From contig CM068545.1 in NCBI GenBank assembly GCA_035048495.1, forward strand, positions 14,591,702 through 14,655,701: 64,000 bases of DNA, read 5' to 3'. Within the stretch, counting starts at the first letter, position 1; each line of letters starts with the position of its first letter. The notes beneath the pieces were generated by a model. The model saw only the letters and a list, made by a program, of their open reading frames with translations. It was not told the DNA's origin and did not search any database. This stretch comes from Euptelea pleiosperma. Its lineage: Eukaryota; Streptophyta; Magnoliopsida; Ranunculales; Eupteleaceae. Below are positions 32,901-44,174 of the stretch, piece by piece. A program made the translations under genes and the position numbers.

Positions 32901-35363
32901 TTACATGTGCTTGACAAATCATTTAGCATTGAAGGGTTGGAAGGCAATAGAAGTCGCCATATCATATCCTCACTGCAAGTGTAAATATTCTGTCAAAGAG
33001 TTCCATAAATATTCTACGGGAGAGCCAAGCAAAGATATTGTTTTCCCACCCCCTCACCTATCCCATCCTCCATGACTATGCTAGCAATGTTCAGGTAGTG
33101 ATAAATTGTCGGAACCTATTCCAGCGATGGTGGACATATGTTCAGGAAAACAAGTGCAAGCTCCGATCTTGAGGCACATTAAATTCATCAATCGCATTAG
33201 CACTAGTATCTTTCCCCACTAGTTGGATGATTCAACCCTCTCTTTGTGCATTTCGTGCATCCATCTCTGTGCTCAAATTATATAATTCACTACTACCATG
33301 TGTATTTCCACGCACAAGAATGCATTGATCCTAGCTCCTAAGTTTGAATAGAAAACCTAGGTCCACACAACATTCCATGGTTCTTTCATGCTGGAGCAAT
33401 TTTTCGCAAAGGATTCTAAGCCTGAAAAAATTTTACTGCTAATTTGTGGATAATAATCCATGGCTCAAAAGGTAGTAGCTTTAAAGAAAATTTTCAACTT
33501 GGATCTGACTTCAGACAATCTGAGACATTTCTATTTAAGTTATTATCAATTAAAGTTCTGCTCGAACAGTCCAAAATTCAAAAGAAGTGCCAAGACAAAG
33601 AAGCCAACTGAAAAACTGACTGAGAAACAGTTTTAGCTATATGTTCCACAACCGCAATACCAGTGTAAAATCATATATTTCTGACAGTTGAATAATTCCT
33701 TTAAGAGTATAAATCCTCTCATTGTGACGTTAGCATCAGCATACAAAGGCAAACATTACTATATCGAACAATGATTTACATCCAAAACCTAAATTAATTA
33801 TTGAATACATATAACGATTTGCCAGTCATCCATGAGCATAAATACATGTGTTAGAACCTAATAACAGTCACATGTGCTTTACCTGCTTGCATGGAACTCC
33901 CTTCAATGCTTCAACAAGCCTAGGCCTAAAAATGGCACGCCCTACTTCTCCATGACCGCAACAAAATGATGAATTATCTCCGCATGTGAACACCTGTATC
34001 AAACAGGAATTTTAGTATGAAAAAACATCAAATAATGCTAGAGCACTTCATTCAAGTAGATCTCAGGGCTTCCAATTTCATGGACTGCAATCTTGGGTGT
34101 TTGAACCTTTTTGAAGTGAGAAAACAAAAGGTGTGTTGTTTACATCAGCACAGTAAACACCAGGATTGCCCAACCATGGTGTTCTAAGTCACGTGAGCAT
34201 TTAATATGGTGTCCAGAAAACTACCATATCCAGCACCATGCACTAAGCCACTAACTAAGAAGAAACACTACAATAGTGAGGGTCTAATGAAGTATGAGTG
34301 ACTACGAACCTCTCCAGACTGCATAACAAAAGCTGCATGGTTGTGGGAGGCTGAGACATGGATTATGCGTGATGAAGAAGGGAAGTTGATCCGGCTAAAT
34401 GCAACACATTGCGTAGTGTCAGGACCGTGACCAAGAACACCACACAGACTGGACCCACAAGAGTATACTGATGAGTTGCTGATCAACAGTGTGTGATATC
34501 TTCCAGTAGTAATCTGCATCTGATGAGATGAAAACATTCCCTTCATTTAGTTTCTAGTAACTAATAAAATACCCAAGCTCTGAATACTGTTTGGGCAGAA
34601 GGGGCAAAGAATTCTTTTACTAGTCTTTCAATTCAAGCAATTATGAATTTTTTTTTATTGAGCTTGAAAGCAACTGACTTTTGTCATTTTACTTGTGTTT
34701 CAGATTGGTAACTGGCATACCACATGTTGGAAACTTTTAAGATAATACTAACTTTCAGAAATATTAAACAAAACGGCGAATAAATTCAAGAGAAAATTTA
34801 AGAAATTGAAGAAGCCTTCCGATAATTGAAATTCAAAAGAACACTCTCTCCTATATTTATGGGAATGAGAGATACTAACTCACACGGGATGACAGGTAGA
34901 AAACCCCATAACCAAACCATAATTTTTCACAGACAGGAAGGTTGGGTACAATTTATACCAATATCAAAAAGTAGCAAATTATTAAAGTGTTTCACCCTAC
35001 TAGCAAATATCAAAGAAATAGTACATTGCCTGCTGAGGTCTCGACCACATCGGAGGACTGTTCCACGGACTGCAAGAACCTAAGCACCCGCTTCCAATTC
35101 CCACCACATCGATCGATTAGCTCTTTCTGAGCATTTGAAGGTAGAGAACCAAATATAGGATGCGAGCCACAGAGCTCAAAAGCAGCAAAGTCAACCAACG
35201 AACGAAGCTTCTGAGGAAATAGTCCAGGATTTCCCCTAAAAATCCGACAAGTCTGCTCTAAACGCGCAAGATCAGCTGCGTTCAGCCGGCCCGACCTCAA
35301 AATCTCTAGAAGCAAATGAGATGGCAATTCTTCTATGGATACTGACCTAGCCCGATCCGCCAT
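29970..35363 (-). CDS. RCC1-repeat protein with F-box-like N-terminus
   Basis: Six exons on the - strand: 35363-35025, 34519-34310, 33993-33883, 32625-32257, 32141-32034 and 30311-29970. All have GT/AG borders and all are multiples of three, giving 492 aa. Residues 1-113 (VSIEELPSHLLLEILRSGRL, then CRIF) look like an F-box helix pair followed by GGNWKRVLRFLQSVEQSS. From about residue 115 on there are RCC1 blades, each with YSCGSSLCGVLGHG, FTCGDNSSFCCGHG, YTCGTNVHGQLGHGD, HSFGSGTNFCLGHGE, YTWGKGYCGALGHGD, FGFGWMGFGSLG or FGFGDNERAQLGHD. Seven repeats fit a complete beta-propeller. Plant proteins of this type (the At3g26100 group, from memory) are little characterised. A chromatin, GTPase-exchange or ubiquitin-adaptor role is conceivable but not shown. 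The TAG stop overlaps a donor-like TAGGTGAGT, so a further 3' exon cannot be ruled out. Confidence 0.92.
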
Positions 35364-36165
35364 TATGGTAATTCAATTCTCTCTTCCCGTGAAACTGAGC
35401 TATTTCACAGTGATTGATACACAGATAAGAGGAACACCTCAGATAAACAACCGTGGGCAGAGACTTGAAAGATCAAATTTTGAGGCGAAATCTTAGACAA
35501 TTAAAACAACATATAAAAAAAGCATCAGAAGGAAGAAAGATACAGGAAATTGAGTACAAAAAAGGAGGCTTTGAAGATAAATTTTCAGGAAATCGAGACA
35601 GAGAGGCGAAATAAAACATCAGAAGGAAAGAATCACACTGGAGAATTGCGAAAGGAGGAAAATTTCAAGGCAAATTTGCAAATGAGAGTGAATTTCGATC
35701 TCACAATCAGTTGAGCCAAAGAGAGGAGGAAAGAAAAAAAAAACTTCAAGACTGATAACCAAAAAGAAACAGATTCAGAACCAAAAAAAGGAAGTTCTAA
35801 TATCGAAATTCGATGCCGAATTGCCGATTTGATCAGAGAGGAGCAGAACCAGAGAATTAAAATCAAATGGAAATGTTTTCGGATCGAAAATGGAAGGAAA
35901 CAGAAAGAAATAGATCGAGAAAAGCATCCATGGTGGAATCTTACCAGAGCAATTGAAAAAGTAGAGAATTTTGCAGCTTTTCGGTGCCGATCTTCTTCTT
36001 TTCCACCGAAAAGCAGAGAGAGAGAGAGAGAGATTGCTGACCGCTGAGAAAGATTTCCACTTACAGAGAAGAAAAACGAAAAGAAAAGGCAAAATTTTAG
36101 GGTTTAGAGATTTCTTTATGGCGACATTTCCTCTCTCGCGAGAGAATTAGGGAACGGGCGAGAGG
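35364..36165 (-). promoter_or_regulatory. 5' UTR of the RCC1 gene with a leader intron
   Basis: Reading leftward, a donor-like CTGGTAAGATTCC at about 35950-35938 and an acceptor-like AAATAG near 35398 suggest a leader intron of about 0.55 kb. A first exon covers about 36150-35947, with a (GA/CT)n tract at 36012-36031. Leader introns are frequent in plant genes of this class. This is inferred from consensus, with no transcript evidence. Confidence 0.5.
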
Positions 36166-36186
36166 GCCTATATGAAGGAATCTCCG

Positions 36187-36198
36187 TTTTATATATAT
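36187..36198 (-). promoter_or_regulatory. TATA box of the RCC1 gene
   Basis: On the - strand the sequence reads ATATATATAAAAC, about 35 bp upstream of the presumed leader exon and on the correct side for - strand transcription. Confidence 0.55.
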
Positions 36199-36402
36199 TC
36201 TGATACCATAGCCCATAGCCTATAGGGTTTAGAACTTTTTCGTGGGTCCCACTCCTGTTGTTTGCTCTTTCTTCATGTTGTCTCTGTGTTGACACATGGA
36301 ACATGGAACCAAGTAATATGCCACGTGGAACAATTTGCATAGAGCTACTGTGTCACATCTTACGTTCCTTAACCAATAACTTTCCACCAAAAGTAAAATA
36401 AA

Positions 36403-37598
36403 GGGCTATTTTGCTTTACCTCCTTACTTTATTGATGCAATTTGCATCTCACCCAATGTTTTAAAATATTTGCGCCTCATCCTTTGACCATAGTCAACGT
36501 CATTGACCTCATACGGTCATTAACGGTCTCTAGATGGACATCCCAATATTTTTTAAATGACTAATGACCTTAGGTGAGACACAAATATTTGAAAAACATT
36601 GGATGCAATGCAAATATTTTAAAAACATTGGGTGCGATGCAAATTGTATCGATAAAGTAAGGGGGACAAACAAATTTTTTTTTTTTATGAGGATTGTGAG
36701 CTCAAAACTTTTCTTCATTTACTTTTGACCCAACTATAGGTGGACTTATAGACAAAAAATTAATCTGATTGTTAATTTTTAAGCATTGGATTAGAGTCAT
36801 TTTCCTGGGTTGATTTTATCCGTAGAATTTGAGCATTATTTGGGGTACAAAGATCCAATGGTTTGAAATCACTAATCAGGTTGCTATTTTGTATGTAGCT
36901 CCATCTAGCGATGGGCCTACCATTCGTACGGTTAGTGACCTCTAAGAGTGTGCCACATGGCTCATATTGTGGCCAAGTTTCAATCTTTTCTAATCAACTA
37001 TGATATTTTCATTATTTGTAGTGGGCATCATCTCAATGAATACTTGATGGTGATGTGCAATGGGCATCATCATCTCACAAAACTTCTGGATGCATTTTCA
37101 TCCATTCCATCTTGCTAAGGCATTTAGTATAATTGAGAACATACAATTGGTTGAGATAACGTTGTTTAAGAAATAGACAAATAAAATCAACTCAAGAAAA
37201 CGACTCTAATCCAATGTTTAAAAATTAACAATCAGATTAATTTTTGGTCTGTAAGTCCACCTATGGTTGGGCCAAAAGTAAATGAAGAAAGGTTGAGCTC
37301 ACAATCCTCAAAAAAAAAAAAATTTGTTTGTCCCCCTTACTTTATTGATATAGTTTGCATCGCACCCAATGTTTTTATAAAATATTTGCATCGCACCCAA
37401 TGTTTTTAAAATATTTGCGTCTCACCCAAGGTCATTATAATCATTTAAAAAATATTGGGATATCCATCCAAAACTGTTAATGATCGTTTGTGGTCAACGA
37501 CGTTGACCATGGTCAAAGGGTGAGACGCAAATATTTTAAAAGCATTGGGTGAGATGCAAATTGCATCAATAATGTAAGGGGGTAAAGCAAAAAAGCCC
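36403..37598. mobile_element. Large foldback element (about 1.2 kb), 9-bp TSD
   Basis: Arms of about 400 bp (36403-36810 and 37190-37598) are inverted copies. The ends are GGGCTATTTTGCTTTACC and GGTAAAGCAAAAAAGCCC. TAAAATAAA (36394-36402) and TCAAATAAA (37599-37607) match at 8 of 9. Within each arm, CATCGCACCCAATG and CAAATATTTTAAAAACATTG units repeat and are themselves inverted. The spacer contains an asymmetric copy of the common MITE core (36730-36975). No coding capacity. Confidence 0.8.
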
Positions 37599-37839
37599 TC
37601 AAATAAAAAATAGTTTTGGGGAGTTTCGAGCTAAGATGCCTTGAGAGATGTTATGATGGAGTTGAGGTCTACCATCATCAGTGGAGCTTATCCTTATACC
37701 ATCACCTGTCACACCAACATATCAATCTGAGCGTTGGATGGTACATATAGAAAAACTTAAATGCCAGGCAATATTTTCCTTCCAATAAATTCAGAAAACC
37801 TTCGTTCACACTTGTGTGTGAGCAAAGCCGATCACACAT

Positions 37840-38010
37840 CACAATATGAGCCACGGGGCACACTCTTAGAGGATGATGACCGTATGGATGTTTGGATAGT
37901 CCCTCGATGGACTTGTATACCAAAAACTAGCTTGATTAGTGATTTCTAAGCATTGGATTGGAGTCATTTGCATGGGTTGATTTTAACCGTAGAATTTAAA
38001 GCATTATTGA
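37840..38010. mobile_element. Truncated MITE of the common core family
   Basis: The left half is present (ACATCACAATATGAGCCACG, then GACCGTATGGATGTTTGG) but it breaks off after TTAACCGTAGAATTTAAAGC. The right half is missing, replaced by sequence leading into the LINE fragment. Confidence 0.65.
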
Positions 38011-38069
38011 TGTAACTTGTTATAGAGGCTTATATATGTCAGGATCGGGGGACAACAATTTCATACAAC

Positions 38070-38500
38070 ATTTTTTACAATAATTTTGGTGCATCCACAG
38101 GGAAGATGGATCAACAGCTTGATGGAACCTGAAGACCATCACCAAAAAAGATACCCCTAGTCTCTTTATTAATACTTCCCCACCAAAATAAGAAAGCCTT
38201 AATGTTTAATATGACTTTGTAAAATGAACTCTCTTTGCCTTGGAATGATCTCTTATTCCTCTCCAACTATATCCCAGGCATCATTTTCCAAATTACTTTT
38301 CCTCCCACCGCCATATGGATAGAAGGCCAACTCTCCAAAACTTCCCCTATGATTTCCGGGCAAACCCATTCAATGCTTATATGAGAAAGAAAGAACAACC
38401 AAACGCGTCTGGCAAACTCGCAATGAACAAGAAGATGGTTAATTAGTACTCTCTCCATTAGCCTTACATAACACGATAATCGGCTGAGATCCATTTTCTA
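38070..38500 (-). pseudogene. L1-like LINE fragment, zinc-binding RT tail
   Basis: On the - strand, VLINHLLVHCEFARRVWLFF matches the zf-RVT zinc-binding module that follows the reverse transcriptase in plant L1 elements (pattern H-L-x-x-x-C-x-x-A). Then come VLESWPSIHMAVGGKVIWKM and, after a stop, ERNKRSFQGKESSF, then FWWGSINKETRGIFFGD. It is 5'-truncated and broken by stops. Confidence 0.7.
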
Positions 38501-38639
38501 GTGATCAAATTATCAACAAGTAATTTATTATAAAGGTTGTTATAACGATCATAATAGTAACATTAAATGACTGTTATATTGGACAATTTAAAACCTTGCA
38601 AGAGAGATTGTGATAATAGCACAACGGTTAGTCGGCATT

Positions 38640-39090
38640 ACCATTATCATCGTCAAATAATGATTAATTTTTCTTCATCATCATAAGCCTTTTCCCAATG
38701 GTATGGGGTCGATTGTACAAATCTTGTTCTTCCATTCAATTTGTTTAAAACCGTGGGTATCCAAGCCTCTTAGAGCACTCGACTAGTCTCTTGAGGCACA
38801 ATAGTCACCCCTTACACACATGCCGGAGTGTATTGTGAGAGTTATGTGGACTGAGCCACTTATTTCCCTACTCTTTTCTAGGGGGTGGCCCCAAGGAGAG
38901 TTGAACTCAGAACCTCCTACTTTTTGGAGTGGAGTCCTGGCTACCCTCACTCATTTTTCCATTAAGACAAGTTTCTTAAAATCTCTTCTCAGAACCTCAC
39001 TCCACGTCCATTTTTAGCATTTTTCTTGTCCTTTTAGGCCCTTTGACTTGCACATTTTTTCATTAGTGTAATCATTGGTCTTCATTATAC
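38640..39090. repeat. Dispersed RTE-like repeat with an insertion
   Basis: CATCATCATAAGCCTTTTCC, then GGTATGGGGTCGATTGTAC, and later CTTTTAGGCCCTTTGACTTG match the 13215-13450 region in order. Here the two parts are separated by about 190 bp (38760-38950) containing TTGAACTCAGAACCTCC, a retroelement-like tag. The type is inferred from general resemblance. Confidence 0.45.
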
Positions 39091-40089
39091 ATGACCAAAT
39101 CATCTTAATTGACTTTCTATCATTTTGTCACTTATTGAGACTACTCCTATGTGGGGAATTTTACCTTCACCGTATGATCCTCAATACCCAGTTCTAATGA
39201 GAAGAAGTGAGTACTTGAACCTTTGATGAATCCATGCACTGGGAGGAGGTTGGACCTTTGCCGTTCGACCTATATTTATAGGTCAAGAGGGGGACTTACT
39301 TTTAGAAGGAGAGAGACTTTAATTAGGACTTTCACTCCCTCTCCTTTGAGTATAAGAAAGTCTCTACTTCTGTTATCACTATCGAGATCTCCTAAGTGGG
39401 ATTCTTTGTCTAAGTAAGGAACTTCCTAATCTTGGTACGGGTTGGTAGAGATCTCGTTTCTATTTTAGCGTGTGGGTTGGAAGGAGTCTAGCTGTGTAGA
39501 GGTTGGACTCCTTCCAAACCTCTATTTGTCATCTGTCGATCAACTGAGGGAGACCTTTAATTGATTCAGCGAGATTCCTACCTTGCTGGCTAAGTCCAGC
39601 TAGCATGAATCTTGCTAAAAAAAGTGGGCGAATATCTGTACTGGTTAAGAGTCCAAATATTATTATGGGGCCCATGGTTCTCGTACCATTCACATGTGTG
39701 TTTGGTAGCAATAGGGACACATGTCTACTTGGGGACAAAGGGTTAGATATGTTATCCACATACTATATTTTGATGAACACATTCATTTTTTATTTTGTCT
39801 TTCATTGTCATAGCACTCATCCATCTCAATATCCTCATCTCAGTCATAATCATTTTATGAATATGTTTCTTAATTGCCCAATGATAAAAAAAATTGAATT
39901 AATTTTTTAATTAAATAATAAATAATGATTAAAATGGCTTAAATCATTATAATGACTTTTATTTTCATCCTAGTAAGCATTAATAATTGTAGCATCAAAT
40001 ATCGTATAACATAGTTAAATGTATACCATAGTTGTTAGACTTAGAGGAGGATTACTTATCTTGGGATCGAGTATTCCAAGTCGGGATAA
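39091..40089. other. Intergenic, no gene seen
   Basis: The frames of up to 101 aa are not recognisable. The sequence changes from mixed to strongly AT-rich beyond 39780. Confidence 0.3.
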
Positions 40090-40780
40090 TTCTCAGTGCA
40101 ATCCTTCTATGATTCCTTAACCCTCTCCTCTATTGTACACCCATTCTTTTGCCCCACCATTTGGAAAGCTAAAGTCCATTTGAAAGTTCATTTCTTTGCC
40201 TCAATTATTTTCTTAGACAAATTACTCACTAATGATCATTTAATTGCTAGAGGGTGGATATTGGTGAATCATTGTGCTCTGTGTAAGTCTAATGGTAAGA
40301 GTACCGATCATCTTCTTTTGTATTGTGATTTGGCCAAACAGATTTAGTTATACTTTTTAGCACTAAGGGGCCTTTCATGGGTCTCTTTGGAGTCCATTGG
40401 GGCACTTTTGGGAGGTTGGCCCATGATTAATGCATCACTTACGGGGATCATTCTATGGAAATTGATCTCGTTCATTATCATTTTGGACTTATGGATGGAG
40501 AGAAATAGGAAAGTCTTTAGAGGGAAGAAATGTTCTTTTCAAAAAATTATTCTTAGGATCAAGGCTCTCGTATTTAGTTGGGGCAATATCTTCCCTGAAA
40601 TGAAAGGCGCTTTCTTTGGAGACATAATATTTAGGCTTCAAGCAGTAATGAAGTGCTAGTAGCGTGGCCCAAAGTTTTTTCTTTGCAGTTGGCGGTTTTT
40701 GTTCTTTCCTTGTTTTTGTTTCGAGATCTTCTCGATCTCCTTCTTTAATATATCAGCTTTGACTTATAAAAAAAAATTGT
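40090..40780 (+). mobile_element. 5'-truncated L1-like LINE
   Basis: It begins mid-ORF2 with IWKAKVHLKVHFFASIIFLD, the zf-RVT entry. It then has RGWILVNHCALCKSNGKSTDHLLLYCDLAKQI (zinc ligands C, C, H, C), and after a stop GGWPMINASLTGIILWKLIS, then LWMERNRKVFRGKK and SWGNIFPEMKGAFFGD. The 3' end runs through TTTTTGTTTCGAGATCTTCT to a short A tract at about 40769-40778. It inserted with a truncated 5' end, is no longer open (stops near 40346) and has no upstream RT. Confidence 0.75.
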
Positions 40781-40840
40781 AATTGAGTTGAAGCGTTACC
40801 GTTATAACAACCATTAACAACGTTATAACCATTATAGAAG

Positions 40841-40955
40841 GTGCCAGCTTGTTCAGTTGGTAAAGTTTATGGGTGATGATACTGTAGACCTGGGTTCAAA
40901 ACCTGCCTTCACCGAGTTACCGATCTCTTTAAAAACAGGCTTAACTACCCAAAAT
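40841..40955 (+). mobile_element. tRNA-derived SINE, copy 1
   Basis: GTGCCAGCTTGTTCAGTTGGTAAAG gives a diverged Pol III A box, and GGGTTCAAAACCTGCC at about 40913 the B box, spaced as in a tRNA gene. The tail runs CACCGAGTTACCGATCTC, then AAACAGGC. A near-identical copy is on the - strand at 62281-62378, which establishes a mobile family. It is not a functional tRNA gene. Confidence 0.75.
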
Positions 40956-41749
40956 AAAACCTTATAATTATCATTTTAAGGGTATTTTGCAACATCCCCT
41001 TAAATTTTGATGGTAATTAGTAATACCCTATGTGCGTTCAAACTTTGAGAATACCCTCCATGACTTGGTTTAATTGTCATTTGACCAAGGTCAAAACACG
41101 ACATGCATCAGGACTTAGGCCCTGTTTGGTGAGTAGAGAAAGGTTTTCTAGATGATCATTTGTAAGTCAAAAAGTTATAATCCAGAAAACTTTTATGTAC
41201 ATTTAACAATTCTAAAAAACTTTTCTAATGGAAATTGGGGCCTTGGCAGACAAATTTTCTGGCGGGTTGATTAGGAACAAATCCGATAGTTTAGTGGACC
41301 ACAATCCCCAGATATTGACCTGATCCAACAGACTGAATGCATTGATCCAGACCGATGATGTTATCGGATCAGAACAAATCGGATCATCAAGGTAACCCAA
41401 TCCAATGGCAGCCCTAGCCCCACTTGAAAACTGTATTAAAATTAAGATTGAAGGTAGTATAGCTTGCTTAAGAGGTAAGTCTTTGGTTGAAGTTGTTGGG
41501 AGAAAGTCTAAGAAGTCAAACAATCAAGAATGTATGGACTAAGTCATGTACCTACTTTTTAAAACTTTCCTATCTTTTTTCTTTTATCTAAATCGTTTTC
41601 ATGTCCAATAATGTTTTCAATGTTGACCCATAGGACATACCCTTAACCTGTAAGAAAGGGATCTATTAGGGTTTCCCCATTAGTGGATCCTTAGGTAAGC
41701 AAAATGTGAGTAACATAGCACTAGGATATGGCAGGTCTTCTTGAACTAA

Positions 41750-42049
41750 GGGCGTGTTTGATTACACAAAATTTTCCCGAGAAAATACATCCCCTTAATG
41801 GCTGATTGATTGCAACTGAGAACACATATTTCAATCATGTGAGAAAATAAAGGCGTATTTTCAGGTGGAAATGAATGAATTCTCACCTATCTGGATGGGA
41901 AATGAATTCCGGGTTTAGTAGGAAAAATTATCGAGATTTAAATAGCTTGGTAGGGAAAATTATACAGATTTAAAATGGCTATCTAACAATGGACAGTTGT
42001 GTTTTCTCAAGGAAAATGCAATTTTCCTACTTAGCAATCAAACACGCCC
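41750..42049. mobile_element. Tourist-like (PIF/Harbinger) MITE, TAA target duplication
   Basis: Exactly 300 bp, from GGGCGTGTTTGATTACAC to the complement GCAATCAAACACGCCC, with TAA at 41747-41749 and 42050-42052. The GGGCGTGTTTG end and 3-bp TAA duplication are diagnostic of PIF/Harbinger MITEs. The interior has subterminal AAATTTTCC and GAAAATGCAATTTTCC pairs. No coding capacity. Confidence 0.88.
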
Positions 42050-42682
42050 TAAGACACCTTAAAGTAGGGGTGTGAACGGTTAGGGTGCCAATATATTGAG
42101 ACCCGACCCAGTTATTTCTCAAGTTCCAACAATACAGCCCTACTTGGTTCGCTACCTTTGGGTGCATTTTGCACTGTAGTGCAAATGTAGCGACTTGCGT
42201 TGTAGTCACTTACAACAGTTTGGTTCACGTACACCCTATAAATAGATGCAAACAAAGTTTAGCCGATTGGTTGGTAGTGCATTGTAAAAGAATGCAATAG
42301 ATAATTTAATTTCTTGATTTTATAAAAAAAAAAATGCACAGTAAAATTATTATTATTATTATTGTTATTATTTGGAGGGGAAAGCTTGGGGTTAGGCGCC
42401 CCGATCAACTATATAAAAAAAATAGAAAATTAAAAATAAATTTAAAAAAATAATAAGAAAAAATCAGTTATTATTATTAATAATATTTTTCGAAAGAAAA
42501 AATGTTGAGCTAATACAATGCACCCACTTGCATCAGTTTTTGGGCTGCACTTGTTTGCATCTATTTTGTTAAGGAGTTTGCAAGGGATTGGAACCCACTT
42601 GCACAGGAGTTCATTTGCACGACTCCAACCAATCGCTTGCGATCCCAAAATTGTGGTAAGAGAGTGCATTGCACTTAATTTG

Positions 42683-42928
42683 GAGTAAAACTTCGATGAC
42701 AGAGATGACATGGCAGCAGATCACAACACGTGGATTTTGTACTGGCGGACCACCTCGGCCTCACCACCCACGTACACAGGTGAGTGTTTGAGCAAAAAGC
42801 ACTCGAGTACTCACCTTGGTATGTGTGTGGTGAGGCCGAGGTGGTCAGCCCGTACAAATTCTGCGTACCGAGATCTGCTGCCCTGTCATCTCCTTTGAAG
42901 ACAAGGCCCGGTCATCAAAGTTTAATCG
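42683..42928. mobile_element. Mutator-like MITE, GAGTAAAACTTCGATGACAG ends, different interior
   Basis: 246 bp. The left end is GAGTAAAACTTCGATGACAG and the right end GTCATCAAAGTTTAATCG. CTTAATTTG (42674-42682) and CTCAATTTG (42929-42937) form a 9-bp duplication with one change. Instead of the common core it contains a separate palindrome: GGACCACCTCGGCCTCACCA pairs with TGGTGAGGCCGAGGTGGTC. Confidence 0.85.
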
Positions 42929-43363
42929 CTCAATTTGCTGTGAACCAAGCAGGGCTTACAACTAAACCCATTCAGATTGACAGGTCTATTAGGCATTGGG
43001 TATGAGCATCTCCAACCCTACCCTACCCTAAACAACTCAAGGTAGTGTTGAAAAGTCTCTCCCTTAGCTAAAACTTTAAAACCTCTCCAATGGTCCACTC
43101 TAAACTCCATCATTTCCTAAGCAAATATATATAAAAAAAGTTAAGTGAAAAGAATGGAGAACATATGTGACATTGGCACGTTTGGTAGGTCACCGGGGAG
43201 GGAAAATAAAATATTTCTGTGCGCTAATATTTGCCTGGGCACGTTTGGTCCCTAGGTACTCAGACCGGACCCAACCTGACCTTGGGGTGGACTTGCTCAC
43301 ACGTGTGGATTCCAGATGGACGAGGCATTATGAACTTCTGTATTGGGATATGAAATACGGGTC

Positions 43364-43712
43364 TTGATGTAATAAGGTAGACCTGAGGCCAAATGGCGTC
43401 AGGTAGAGCGATATTTGTAAGTCCAAATGCCATCTGAGCCCACAGATCACATGGATGTTTAGCCCAACCCTTGGTAGATATTCATACAAAAAATCAGCTT
43501 GTTTGATGATTACTATCCATTGGATTTAGTACCTAAAAATGATTGAATCCGAGGGTTAGAATCACATCTTAAAAAGTGCTAAAATTTAATGGCTAAAAAT
43601 TACCAATCAAGGTGAATTTTGGGGTGTCTATCCACGAAGGGGTGGGCTAAACATCCATGCGGTCAGTGGGCCCAGAGGGCAGCGGGAGTAACAATATCGC
43701 CACCTGATTACG
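43364..43712. mobile_element. GATGTAATAAGGTAGACC-type inverted-repeat element
   Basis: GATGTAATAAGGTAGACCTG, then GAGCGATATTTG on the left, pairs with CAATATCGCCACCTGATTAC on the right. The interior has CATGGATGTTTAGCCC and the inverted GGGCTAAACATCCATGCGG. Diverged relative of the common core family. Confidence 0.65.
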
Positions 43713-43744
43713 TCTTTTTCTTAAAATACTGTCCACTTTTCCTC

Positions 43745-44045
43745 AACGAGGTCAGTAAGAGCCACATGGCATACTCTTCGAAACCATTGACAGCATGGAT
43801 GTTTGACCATCTCTAAGTGGACCACTTATAAACCAAAAACTGCCAGATTGGTGATTTTTGGCCGTTGCATCTGAGTTCCCCCAACCAATGCTTGAATCCC
43901 ATGGGTAAAATCAACCCGTGAAAAGGACTCAAATCTAACGGCTAGAAGCCACCAATCGGGCTATTTTTGGTATGTAGATCCACCTAACGGTGGACCAATA
44001 GTCTCGAAAATTGTTCCACGTGGCTCATAAGGAGCCGTCATTGAG
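43745..44045. mobile_element. MITE upstream of the TFIIIC subunit gene
   Basis: AAGAGCCACATGGCATACTC pairs with CCACGTGGCTCATAAGG. The core is readable in both halves (CAGCATGGATGTTTGACC and AGATCCACCTAACGGTGGAC). The right end lies about 130 bp from the donor of the gene's first exon and carries a G-box, CCACGTGG, at 44016-44023. A second G-box lies at 44087-44094. Confidence 0.7.
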
Positions 44046-44139
44046 GAAAAGTGGACTCAATAAACTTGTTTTTTTTATCTACATATCCACGTGGCTCAAA
44101 ATTGAAAAAGATTTTTTTTTAAAGTTCTCCCAAATAGTC

Positions 44140-44174
44140 ATCTCAATCCATAACCGCCGGCCGGGCAATTTCAG
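44140..44174 (+). promoter_or_regulatory. End of untranslated first exon of the TFIIIC subunit gene
   Basis: GCAATTTCAG|GTACGTTTCC gives a strong donor at 44174/44175. The matching acceptor is TGTGTTTTAG ending at 44494, three bases before the ATG. A CT tract (44190-44207) lies just inside this leader intron. The exon's 5' boundary is not determined. Confidence 0.55.

Noticed and set aside
40841..40920. Possible tRNA gene
   Set aside because: The A and B boxes are present but the cloverleaf stems do not pair and an almost identical copy lies at 62281-62378, so it is a SINE head.
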